Shown piece after piece: positions 1-7,974 of a stretch of 34,751 bases of DNA. The stretch is from Flavobacteriaceae bacterium TMED48 (GTDB lineage Bacteria > Pseudomonadota > Gammaproteobacteria > Pseudomonadales > Porticoccaceae). A program made the position numbers and the translations under genes. Each line of letters starts with the position of its first letter. The stretch's first letter is position 1. The notes under the pieces are model-generated. The model ran no database searches. It had not been told where the DNA came from and saw nothing but the letters and a program-made list of their open reading frames with translations. The stretch covers positions 1 to 34,751 of the forward strand of contig CAJIZO010000024.1 of the NCBI GenBank assembly GCA_905181995.1. Reading direction: 5' to 3'.

Positions 1-1
1 T

Positions 2-169
2 ACAGTCGCGGTCGCGGTGACCGCGGTCTCCGACGACATCGTCACGGTAGACGGCAACCATCCGCTGGCCGGAAAAACGCTCAATTTTGACGTGTCTATT
101 GAGGACGTTCGCGACGCTACTGAAGAAGAGCTCGAGCACGGCCATGTTCAAGGCCCCGGGGGGGCATAA
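2..169 (+). CDS. slyD: FKBP-type peptidyl-prolyl cis-trans isomerase SlyD, C-terminal part (5' truncated by window)
   Basis: Frame starting at base 2 reads TVAVAVTAVSDDIVTVDGNHPLAGKTLNFDVSIEDVRDATEEELEHGHVQGPGGA* (stop 167-169); DGNHPLAGKTLNFDV is the typical SlyD/FKBP C-terminal signature. Confidence 0.9.
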   Translation, partial: TVAVAVTAVSDDIVTVDGNHPLAGKTLNFDVSIEDVRDATEEELEHGHVQGPGGA

Positions 170-319
170 TTATTGATCCATTGGGCAACGGCCTGACGAG
201 CTAGAGTATTGGCAATCTAAAAACCAGTGGAATTGCCAGCGTGGCTTTATCGCCTTTTCTTGGCAACAACAATTTGCTAATGTAGCGACTAAAGTCGTTC
301 GAGGATATTAATAATCTCT

Positions 320-676
320 ATGCCAGACGCCAACGAAAATGCCATGGATCCCAACGCGCTATTTCGCGAGGAGAACTTTACCGATCAAAAAATTGGTGCC
401 ATTCGTAAGCTTGTGCCGGTGACAGCGAATGGCGCTGACGACCCGGACCGCGCAATTCAGTACATGGGTTCTGCGCAAATCATGAGTCCAATGGGCCCCA
501 TTCCGCTAAATTTTGAACTGGCCGGCAATACCATCGGCGAGGCGGCGGATGACTTTGCCGCAAAAGCCCAAGTTGCCATCCAAGAGGCCTCCCAGGAGCT
601 AGAGCGGATGCGCCGCGAACAGGCATCGCAAATTGTGGTGCCGGGGCAAGGCAATAGCAGCGGCATTATCACCTAA
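320..676 (+). CDS. conserved hypothetical small (118 aa) predicted cytoplasmic protein
   Basis: ATG ORF MPDANENAMDPNALFREENFTDQKIGAIRKLVPVTANG...; no recognised catalytic motif; resembles a proteobacterial family of unknown function as far as I can recall. Confidence 0.75.
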   Translation: MPDANENAMDPNALFREENFTDQKIGAIRKLVPVTANGADDPDRAIQYMGSAQIMSPMGPIPLNFELAGNTIGEAADDFAAKAQVAIQEASQELERMRREQASQIVVPGQGNSSGIIT

Positions 677-774
677 AAAATTACGCCCGCAAAAATCCTC
701 TGCGCGCCAGACTGCTAGATTTAGTTCGGGCGACATTCTGCCTCTCAAGTTGCGCTGCGCTGAGACCCGACGGT

Positions 775-1023
775 TTAATCCGCAATCAACGCAAGCTTCT
801 CATTGCGACTCAGCTTCTTGATCTGCGACTCGCGGCGACTGGCAGAACTTCTGCTGTGCTCGCCCTCCACGTAAACCATCGCCAACGCTTGGCGCCCACG
901 AAAGTACTTAGCCCCGGCACGACCGCTTTGATGTTGCTTAAGGCGGCGTTCAACATCCGTGGTAATCCCGGTGTACAAGCTCCTGTCACTGGCCTCAACC
1001 ATGTACACAAACCAACTATTCAC
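775..1023 (-). CDS. GIY-YIG nuclease superfamily protein (YhbQ/UPF0213-like)
   Basis: VNSWFVYMVEASDRSLYTGITTDVERRLKQHQSGRAGAKYFRGRQ...; GTG start at 1023 proposed because it overlaps the sprT stop (GTGA); the longer ORF start at 1140 overlaps sprT. Confidence 0.85.
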   Translation of the reverse strand: MNSWFVYMVEASDRSLYTGITTDVERRLKQHQSGRAGAKYFRGRQALAMVYVEGEHSRSSASRRESQIKKLSRNEKLALIAD

Positions 1024-1544
1024 GGGCTCTCGGCGGCCAAGCGCAGAGGGGTTGAGCAGCGTCGACAACGGTACTCGGCACCCTGCTGCTGGATGCGACC
1101 ATGCCGGATTGATGTCAGCAAGTGGCTGCGGCAAATGCACGCGTAGTTAAACTTGCGGTAATTACGCTGCGGTATATCCTCGAGGTCATAATCACCACGC
1201 ACCTCCGGCTCCGCGCCCAAAGTGCGCATCACACCACGCCACTCCGCGCCATGTGGCTTTACCGATCGATGACCGTGACAACAATCGACAACATAGTGAG
1301 CCACTTCATGAATGACGGTATTTTTAAGGCTATCGACATAGTACTTGGCAAATATCCACGGATTGTAACGAATGCGCCGACGACCGCGACGCACTTGGTA
1401 CATTCCGGCGCAGCGACCACTGAGGTCGAAATCAACCGGCAGGTAGTCAAATGACGCCGACAAGCATCGTCCGGCAAGGTCGATCGCAGCATCGGTCGCT
1501 GCGCGCACCTGCTGTTGCTGTTGCGGGGAAATAGGCTCGATCAT
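1020..1544 (-). CDS. sprT: SprT-family zinc metalloprotease-like protein
   Basis: HEVAHYVVDCCHGHRSVKPHGAEWRGVMRTLG (HExxH plus downstream H...G.EW) and C-terminal zinc-ribbon-like Cys pairs (CICRSH...CRRC). ATG at 1544 preferred over the upstream ORF start at 1727. Confidence 0.88.
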   Translation of the reverse strand: MIEPISPQQQQQVRAATDAAIDLAGRCLSASFDYLPVDFDLSGRCAGMYQVRRGRRRIRYNPWIFAKYYVDSLKNTVIHEVAHYVVDCCHGHRSVKPHGAEWRGVMRTLGAEPEVRGDYDLEDIPQRNYRKFNYACICRSHLLTSIRHGRIQQQGAEYRCRRCSTPLRLAAESP

Positions 1545-1608
1545 GAGCCCAGTATAATCGCACACAGGGCTGCTACAATAGTGCGACACAATGATCTGGC
1601 AATTTATT

Positions 1609-2427
1609 ATGAACGTTGATCTGCACTGCCACACCACGGCTTCCGATGGCTCACTTTCGCCCGCCGAACTACTGCAATTGGCCGAACAGCGCAATATCTC
1701 TATGCTTTCGATCACCGACCATGACACCCTAGATGCCTATTCGCAAATAGATCAACTCGACCTGCCGCTGCGTTTGATTCCGGGTATAGAACTTTCTTCC
1801 AAGTGGCGTAAAATTGGCGTGCACATTGTTGGGTTAAATATTGACCTTCAGGATCCGACGATTATTGCGGGCGCGGCCCTGCAGACCAAAACGCGTCGTG
1901 ATCGCGCTGAAAAAATCGCCGAGAAACTCGCTGGAATGGGTTTTAAAAATACCCTTGATGCCGCGCGTGCTCGCGCCCTCGGGGGACAAATTGGACGCCC
2001 CCATTTCGCTGAACATCTAGTCGCTATCGGTGCCGTCAAATCGAGCCAACAGGCGTTTAAAAAATATCTTGGGGCCGGGAAGATCGCCGACATCAAAGCC
2101 TGTTGGGAGGACATCGAAACGGTGACCGGTTGGATCAAAGCTGCGGGCGGAACCGCGGTACTGGCTCACCCAAGTAAATATGGCCTGACAAGGGCCAAAT
2201 TAACCGCCCTGATCGGTGATTTTAAAGATGCCGGAGGGGAGGCAATGGAGGTAATTTCTGGACAACAAACCCCGGCGTTGACGGTCGATCTCGCGTCGCT
2301 CAGCGTCAAACACCAACTGCTAGCATCCTGCGGCTCTGACTTTCACCGGCACCACACGCCATGGGCGGCACTTGGCAGAGTCGCCGAGTTACCCGACAAC
2401 TGTATAAAAATCTGGAGTCGTTGGTAA
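1609..2427 (+). CDS. rnm: PHP-domain phosphoesterase, RNase AM/YciV (TrpH)-like 5'-3' exoribonuclease
   Basis: MNVDLHCHTTASDGSLSPAELLQLAEQRNISMLSITDHDTLDAY...GIELSSKWRKIGVHIVGLN...LAHPSKYGLTRAKL...CGSDFHRH: PHP metal-binding motifs in the YciV arrangement. Internal ATG (1609) gives the family-typical N-terminus. Confidence 0.88.
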   Translation: MNVDLHCHTTASDGSLSPAELLQLAEQRNISMLSITDHDTLDAYSQIDQLDLPLRLIPGIELSSKWRKIGVHIVGLNIDLQDPTIIAGAALQTKTRRDRAEKIAEKLAGMGFKNTLDAARARALGGQIGRPHFAEHLVAIGAVKSSQQAFKKYLGAGKIADIKACWEDIETVTGWIKAAGGTAVLAHPSKYGLTRAKLTALIGDFKDAGGEAMEVISGQQTPALTVDLASLSVKHQLLASCGSDFHRHHTPWAALGRVAELPDNCIKIWSRW

Positions 2428-2524
2428 CCGCGATTAAATAATCGCTATCGCCGGCGCATAAATCCTGTGTATACTATTCCGCTAATCGCAGAGAAGGCGA
2501 CTTAACTCAGATTCGGCGGACGTC

Positions 2525-2938
2525 TTGAAATTCTTTTTATTTATCGGCGAACAGTGGCTCCTTGTCAGCATCTTATTGGTACTTGTATACGTATACATAT
2601 TGTATGAGCGAGATAGAGGCGGCAAATCGATCGGGCAAAATGAACTGGTTGCGTTGTTAAATTCGGAACACGCCGCGCTGGTTGATGTGCGTCCCAGCGG
2701 AGACTTCACCGATGGCCACATTCATGGCGCCATCAGCATACCTCACACCAAACTGTCTTCTAGACATGTTGAATTGGTCAGAGAAAAAGACAAGGTCTTG
2801 GTGGTGGTAGACCAGTACGGACAACACGCCGGAAGCGCCGGCAAACTGCTCTCGTCGGAAGGTTACAATGTGCGTCGATTAAGTGGCGGCATGGTGGAGT
2901 GGCGAGGTCAAAATTTACCCGTGGTTAAAGGATCGTAA
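2525..2938 (+). CDS. yibN: membrane-anchored rhodanese-like protein (YibN type)
   Basis: N-terminal TM segment WLLVSILLVLVYVYILY, then rhodanese fold VDVRPSGDFTDGHIHGAISIPH...SGGMVEWRGQNLPVV; precedes grxC-secB. TTG start is uncertain. Confidence 0.8.
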   Translation: MKFFLFIGEQWLLVSILLVLVYVYILYERDRGGKSIGQNELVALLNSEHAALVDVRPSGDFTDGHIHGAISIPHTKLSSRHVELVREKDKVLVVVDQYGQHAGSAGKLLSSEGYNVRRLSGGMVEWRGQNLPVVKGS

Positions 2939-2971
2939 TCCCCGGGATACACATAAAGAGTGGGATAGGAA

Positions 2972-3229
2972 ATGTCAGGAACGGTAATATACGGAACGCG
3001 AGCGGGGCCTTTTTGCATCGCGGCTAGAAAGTTACTCAGGGAGCGGGGCATCGAATTTGAAGATGTCACTCTGGATGGAGATGTTGCCCTTAGGAACGAC
3101 ATTCGCTCCCAAAGTAAGCGCGATACAGTTCCCCAGATTTGGATTGCCGACCAGCATGTGGGCGGCTACAGTGATCTGCGCGCGCTCGATATGCGCGGCG
3201 AGCTTGAGTCTTTGGCCAACCCATCATAA
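2972..3229 (+). CDS. grxC: glutaredoxin 3-like protein with atypical active site (GPFC)
   Basis: MSGTVIYGTRAGPFCIAARKLLRERGIEFEDVTLDGD...VPQIWIADQHVGGYSDLRALDMRGEL: glutaredoxin fold with TVPQ cis-Pro loop and GG.SDL GSH-binding motif; located between yibN and secB. Confidence 0.88.
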   Translation: MSGTVIYGTRAGPFCIAARKLLRERGIEFEDVTLDGDVALRNDIRSQSKRDTVPQIWIADQHVGGYSDLRALDMRGELESLANPS

Positions 3230-3290
3230 CCGCCGACACCACCAAATAGGCGGCGTAATATGACCGCTCACAGACGTTAAAGAGGAATCA

Positions 3291-3809
3291 ATGTCAGACG
3301 AGACTCAAGGCCCAGCGACGGCAACCACGGAAGGCAGCGAAAAACCGGCAGCGAGTTTCTCGGCACAGCGCATCTACTTAAAAGATGTGTCATTCGAAAC
3401 TCCAAAGGGGCCCGAACTATTCCAAAAGCAGTGGAACCCGAAGGTCAACCAAGATTTAAGTACGCATACCGCTAGGCTCGATGAGAGCATTTTTGAAGTG
3501 TCTTTGAGAATTACCATCACCGTGAAAGACAATGAAGATACGCTCTATCTGGTCGAAGTGGAACAAGCTGGGATCTTTAAGATCGAGGGCCTGGATGATA
3601 AGCAACTCGCACAGGTGCTCAATACCACCTGCGCAGCTATGCTCTTTCCCTACGCCAGAGAAGCCATCGACAACGTCCTCACTAAGGGCTCATTACCTCC
3701 GCTAATGATACCTCCGGTCAATTTTGACGGCCTTTTTGCTTCGGCAATGGCTGCCAACCAGGCCCGAGAAGAACAGAGCAGCAACGAGAGCAACGATACC
3801 CAGCACTAG
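3291..3809 (+). CDS. secB: protein-export chaperone SecB
   Basis: FSAQRIYLKDVSFETPKGPELF...WNPKVNQDLST...YLVEVEQAGIFKIEG...LFPYAREAIDNVLTKGSLPPLMIPPVNFDGLF is diagnostic SecB sequence. Confidence 0.97.
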   Translation: MSDETQGPATATTEGSEKPAASFSAQRIYLKDVSFETPKGPELFQKQWNPKVNQDLSTHTARLDESIFEVSLRITITVKDNEDTLYLVEVEQAGIFKIEGLDDKQLAQVLNTTCAAMLFPYAREAIDNVLTKGSLPPLMIPPVNFDGLFASAMAANQAREEQSSNESNDTQH

Positions 3810-3825
3810 TGGTTAGAGTATCAGA

Positions 3826-5247
3826 TTAAACCGAGGGGCTGTCTTCGATACCATAGTCCTGTAGCTTTCTGGTCAAGGTGTTGCGCCCCCATCCAAGCAG
3901 TTGAGCCGCATGCCTCTTTCGGCCACCGGTATGGGATAGCGCTGTATCGATCATTACTCGCTCCATATCTTCCAATGCTGTGACCATGATTCCCGTGCCC
4001 CCGGCGCGCAGTTGCGACTCTCCCCACGCGCGCAGTTGCGCCTGCCAGTTTGCCGCTTCTGCAGCGACCCCAACTGATTCATCCGACCGCAATTCGGGAG
4101 GGAGATCCGCCAGCAGCACCTCGCGACCAGCGGCCATGACGGTTAGCCAACGGCAGGTATTCTCCAACTGCCGGACGTTGCCCGGCCAAGGTAAATCACA
4201 ACAGAGGGCGGTCGCTTCATCCGACAACACTTTTGACTCGACGTTGAGCTCCAGCGCAGCGCGAGCAAAAAAGTGTTTCATCAGCCGAGGTATATCCTCG
4301 CGCCTCTCGGACAGCCGTGGCAGATGGATTCGGATTACATTAAGGCGGTGAAAGAGATCCTCGCGAAAACGATTTTGCTCGACTAATTGCTCCAAGTGTT
4401 GATGGGTTGCGGCGATAATGCGTACGTCCACCTTGATCGATGTATGGCCTCCAACACGGTAAAATTCACCGTCCGAAAGTACCCGAAGCAATCGCGTTTG
4501 CGCCTCGGCAGGCATATCCCCAATCTCATCCAAAAACAAGGTGCCGCCATTGGACTGTTCGAATCGCCCTTCACGCCGCTGCCCGGCACCCGTAAAAGCG
4601 CCTTTCTCGTGACCAAATAGCTCCGACTCAATCAATTCATTCGGGATCGCAGCCATGTTTAAGGCGATAAATTCACGCCCAGATCTGGGCCCATGATTGT
4701 GTAGAGCTCGAGCCACCAGCTCTTTACCGGTACCCGATTCACCGTTGATCAGCACCGTGATATTAGAACTGGCGAGCCGTCCAATAGCCCGAAATACCTC
4801 CTGCATCGCTGGCGCTTCGCCAATAATTTCCTGAGTCTCGGGCCGCTCATCCTCACCTTTAGTGACCGACTGCTCCTTGGCGACAGCAACGCCGCGCTTG
4901 GTGACTGCCACTAACTCGTCGAGATCAAAAGGCTTCGGCAGATATTCGAAAGCGCCTCCCTGATAGGCGGATACGGCACTGTCTAAATCAGAGTGGGCAG
5001 TGGTAATAATCATTGGCAGATCTGGATAACTTTTTTGTATCTGGCGCAGCAGCTCCAAACCATCGATACCGGGCATACGGATGTCAGAGATAATCACCTG
5101 TGGCCTTGATGTCTGCAAGGCAATCAATAAGTCATCGCCCTTTTCAAAACAGCGTACGCCGATACCGGCGCGCGTTAGTGCCTTTTCCATCACCCAGCGC
5201 ATCGACCGGTCGTCTTCGGCGATCCAAATCCTTGAAGAGTTATCCAT
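3826..5247 (-). CDS. ntrC: nitrogen regulation response regulator NtrC (GlnG), sigma54-dependent activator
   Basis: Receiver domain ([28 protein letters not shown]), AAA+ domain with GESGTGKE and GAFTGA motifs, Fis-type C-terminal HTH ([22 protein letters not shown]). Confidence 0.96.
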   Translation of the reverse strand: MDNSSRIWIAEDDRSMRWVMEKALTRAGIGVRCFEKGDDLLIALQTSRPQVIISDIRMPGIDGLELLRQIQKSYPDLPMIITTAHSDLDSAVSAYQGGAFEYLPKPFDLDELVAVTKRGVAVAKEQSVTKGEDERPETQEIIGEAPAMQEVFRAIGRLASSNITVLINGESGTGKELVARALHNHGPRSGREFIALNMAAIPNELIESELFGHEKGAFTGAGQRREGRFEQSNGGTLFLDEIGDMPAEAQTRLLRVLSDGEFYRVGGHTSIKVDVRIIAATHQHLEQLVEQNRFREDLFHRLNVIRIHLPRLSERREDIPRLMKHFFARAALELNVESKVLSDEATALCCDLPWPGNVRQLENTCRWLTVMAAGREVLLADLPPELRSDESVGVAAEAANWQAQLRAWGESQLRAGGTGIMVTALEDMERVMIDTALSHTGGRKRHAAQLLGWGRNTLTRKLQDYGIEDSPSV

Positions 5248-5248
5248 A

Positions 5249-6325
5249 TTAGGCCTTTATTGGTAGATAGATAGAAAAACACGTGTCTCCGGGAATCGAC
5301 TTGCAGTCGATCATACCGTCGTGAAAATTGATCGCAGTTTGAGCGATTGTCAGTCCCAGACCTGTGCCCTCCACGTGCCCGCTAATCATGGGCAAAAAAA
5401 TGCCTTCCTTAATCGCCGATTCAACACCTGGGCCATTGTCCAAAATATCGATCCGACAAACCATTCGACAGCGCAATCCGCCAATCGTAAGGCTTTGCTG
5501 AATACGGGTTTTAAAGCGTATTTCTGAGTGCAACTGACTGCCTCGTTGCAGCGCCTGCATAGCGTTCCTGGCGATGTTCAGCAGCGCCTGTATTAACTGT
5601 TCTCGATCGCCCTGAATATCCGGAATGCTCGGATCATAGTCGCGCGTCAACGCGATGCTACCCTGAGTTTCGGCCTCGACCAACGCGGCAACATAATCAA
5701 CGACTTCATGCACGTTTAAGCGCTCGACCACCGGCAATTGATTGGGCCCCAACAGGCGATCGACCAAATTGCGCAATCGATCGACCTCGGTGACAATAAT
5801 TTGACAGACCTCGTGGGATTCATCGTCGACCTCTCCATCTTGCAGCGCTTGATGGAGTAGTTGGGCAGCGCCACGAATACCCCCAAGAGGGTTTTTAATC
5901 TCGTGAGCCAAACCTCGAATAAGGCTTTTCGAACTGTCTTGAAGCGACGTCAGCGCGGCCTCCCGATTGATCTGCACAAAGCGATCAATCGCCTGCATTT
6001 CGACGATTAACGCCAACTTACCATCGTGCTGCACCGGGGTCACCGAATAGTCGATCAGACAGGATTCGGCGGTCTGTGGCAAAATTGGCTCGTGACGTTT
6101 AGTAAAGGCTTGATTGGTTTTTAATGACGCGCGCATCGCGCGTTGCGAGCCCACAACATCGGTAAACAAAGCGCATACTTGGGTTCCGCGCAGCTTGACC
6201 AAACCAATTTTTAGCAGCGCCTCAGCTGCTGGATTGGCATAACTAATGGCCAACCACTCGTCGACCAGCAAAACCGATGTGTTGAGGTTGTCGAGTAGCG
6301 TCTGGTACTGCGTCTCTAATGGCAT
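5249..6325 (-). CDS. ntrB: nitrogen regulation sensor histidine kinase NtrB (GlnL)
   Basis: N-terminal PAS-like region, H-box GLAHEIKNPLGGIRGAAQLL, N-box NIARNAMQAL, G-box DNGPG/GTGLGL; immediately upstream of ntrC. Confidence 0.95.
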   Translation of the reverse strand: MPLETQYQTLLDNLNTSVLLVDEWLAISYANPAAEALLKIGLVKLRGTQVCALFTDVVGSQRAMRASLKTNQAFTKRHEPILPQTAESCLIDYSVTPVQHDGKLALIVEMQAIDRFVQINREAALTSLQDSSKSLIRGLAHEIKNPLGGIRGAAQLLHQALQDGEVDDESHEVCQIIVTEVDRLRNLVDRLLGPNQLPVVERLNVHEVVDYVAALVEAETQGSIALTRDYDPSIPDIQGDREQLIQALLNIARNAMQALQRGSQLHSEIRFKTRIQQSLTIGGLRCRMVCRIDILDNGPGVESAIKEGIFLPMISGHVEGTGLGLTIAQTAINFHDGMIDCKSIPGDTCFSIYLPIKA

Positions 6326-6401
6326 ATTGGCGATGCATGGTCCTTATTGGATCCAATCTTAATGGGTAGGGTCGCTGTAGCGACTGCCGTAGCTATTACG
6401 T

Positions 6402-6417
6402 AGCAAGATCCAAGCCA
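6402..6417 (-). promoter_or_regulatory. candidate sigma54 (-24/-12) promoter upstream of ntrBC
   Basis: Minus strand TGGCTTGGATCTTGCT: TGGC-N7-TTGC with 10 nt between GG and GC, matching TGGCACGNNNNTTGCW at the invariant positions; 77 bp upstream of the ntrB start. Confidence 0.6.
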
Positions 6418-6501
6418 ACTTTGTTCGGCGCAAGCGCTAGCGTGCATACCACGCAAACAGCCGATATTGAAGCTATGATCATATCTGAAAAGCTGCTCGG
6501 T

Positions 6502-6518
6502 CGCACCATATTGGTGCG
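6502..6518. promoter_or_regulatory. candidate NtrC binding site upstream of ntrBC
   Basis: CGCACCATATTGGTGCG: GCACC-N5-GGTGC with perfect half-sites, matching the enterobacterial NtrC site (TGCACC-N5-GGTGCA); centred about 119 bp upstream of the start predicted from the -24/-12 element. Confidence 0.75.
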
Positions 6519-6625
6519 CTGCTGGTGTGTGTATGCAAACCAGCATGCACAAGGTCCTCGCTAAAAACCGCGTCGCGCTTCCCGACAGCCCGTCGAACGC
6601 TAACGCATGGGTGTCTTTGGGGCAT

Positions 6626-6657
6626 AAAAAAACCCGCAAACGATGAACGCTTGCGGG
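6626..6657 (-). terminator. candidate rho-independent terminator downstream of the glutamine synthetase gene
   Basis: Minus strand reads CCCGCAAGCGTTCATCGTTTGCGGGTTTTTTT: 7-bp GC-rich stem followed by seven T residues. Confidence 0.8.
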
Positions 6658-6689
6658 CCTTTCTGGGCGTAATATCCTACCTCTAACGG

Positions 6690-7700
6690 CTAGACCAATG
6701 CCTCTTTAGTGGTTTTAATAATCGCTGCAGCCACCTTGTACGGATCGGCATTTGACGCAGTGCGGCGATCTTCTAGACGCCCTTTCCAGCCATCCTCAAC
6801 GGTACCAATTGGCACGCGAATCGAGGCGCCACGATCGGATACGCCATAGCTGTACTCGTCGATTGATTGGGTTTCGTGCTTACCGGTCAACCGCTGGTCG
6901 TTGTCCGCGCCATAGACGCTCATATGCCGGTCGATATGTTTGCCAAAGTTTTCACAAATCTTGGTGAAAACCGCCTCGTCGCCGTCTTCGCGCATCGGGC
7001 CATTGGAAAAGTTAGCGTGCATACCCGAGCCATTCCAATCCATCTCGCCAAACGGTTTAGGGTGATAATTAATCGCATAACCGTACTTCTCTCCGGTTCG
7101 CTCTAGCAGATAGCGCGCTACCCAAGTCTCATCTCCAGCGCGCTTGGCGCCCTTGGCAAAGACTTGAAATTCCCACTGCCCCGCGGCCACCTCGGCATTG
7201 ATTCCCTCGACGTTAATTTCTGCCTCTAGGCAGATGTCAAAGTGCTCTTCCACGCAGTCCCGACCAAACGAGTTGGCCGCGCCTACCGAGCAGTAGTACT
7301 GACCTTGGGGAGCTGGGTAGCCACCCACAGGGAACCCTGGAGGACGTTGAGTATCCACATCCCAGAGAAAATATTCCTGCTCGAACCCAAACCAAAAATC
7401 ATCGTCGTCATCGTCGATGGTCGCCCTACCATTGCTCTCGTGTGGCGTGCCGTCGGCGTTCAACACTTCCGTCATCACGAGGTAGGCATTGCTTCTGTCG
7501 GGGTCTGGGAAAATAGCCACGGGCTTCAATAGGCAATCAGAGGCATTACCCTCCGCCTGCTCAGTTGAGCTTCCGTCGAACGACCACATCGGGCACTCCT
7601 CGAGCGTTCCACCAAAGTTGCTTCTAACCTGCGTCTTACTGCGCAGGCTCTGCGTTGGCACGTAGCCATCTAACCAGATATATTCTAATTTTGCTTTCAT
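6690..7700 (-). CDS. glnII: type II (eukaryotic-type) glutamine synthetase, 336 aa
   Basis: MKAKLEYIWLDGYVPTQSLRSKTQV...WSFDGSSTEQAEGNASDCLLKPVAIFPDP...NGSGMHANFS...HETQSIDEYSYGVSDRGASIRVP...EDRRTASNADPY; length and motifs are GSII, not the ~470-aa GSI GlnA. Confidence 0.93.
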   Translation of the reverse strand: MKAKLEYIWLDGYVPTQSLRSKTQVRSNFGGTLEECPMWSFDGSSTEQAEGNASDCLLKPVAIFPDPDRSNAYLVMTEVLNADGTPHESNGRATIDDDDDDFWFGFEQEYFLWDVDTQRPPGFPVGGYPAPQGQYYCSVGAANSFGRDCVEEHFDICLEAEINVEGINAEVAAGQWEFQVFAKGAKRAGDETWVARYLLERTGEKYGYAINYHPKPFGEMDWNGSGMHANFSNGPMREDGDEAVFTKICENFGKHIDRHMSVYGADNDQRLTGKHETQSIDEYSYGVSDRGASIRVPIGTVEDGWKGRLEDRRTASNADPYKVAAAIIKTTKEALV

Positions 7701-7841
7701 TGTCGATCAGTCTCCGAAATGTGTGTCGTTGTTGGTGCGGTAGCGAATGCCGTCAGATGCGCCCTCACCCAGAGCCTCGGCACTGGTGCGGAGCATCGCG
7801 CAACCAGGTCATGGGGCGAGCTATTGTAGCGGTTAATGGGA

Positions 7842-7857
7842 AGCAATTGCCATGCCA
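7842..7857 (-). promoter_or_regulatory. candidate sigma54 (-24/-12) promoter of the glutamine synthetase gene
   Basis: Minus strand TGGCATGGCAATTGCT matches TGGCACGNNNNTTGCW closely (one mismatch, C to T in ACG). Confidence 0.8.
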
Positions 7858-7944
7858 AGCAACAAGAAGCGCTCTACCGCCCCGAGATGTCGGCACAATA
7901 GCGATCAGACATCGCTTACCTAACTCGGTTGAGCGCGCAAAATT

Positions 7945-7959
7945 GCACCAACAAAGTGC
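7945..7959. promoter_or_regulatory. candidate NtrC enhancer site 1 (promoter-proximal)
   Basis: GCACCAACAAAGTGC = GCACC-N5-AGTGC; centre about 120 bp upstream of the predicted sigma54 start. Confidence 0.7.
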
Positions 7960-7974
7960 GTAATTTTAAAAGCG

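Noticed and set aside
1122-1454. 110-aa plus-strand ORF opposite sprT
   Set aside because: Antisense shadow of the SprT coding sequence without its own motifs.
6316-6639. 107-aa minus-strand ORF between ntrB and the GS gene
   Set aside because: It covers the NtrC site, the sigma54 element and the terminator hairpin, has no family-like sequence, and overlaps the ntrB start; more likely noncoding regulatory DNA.
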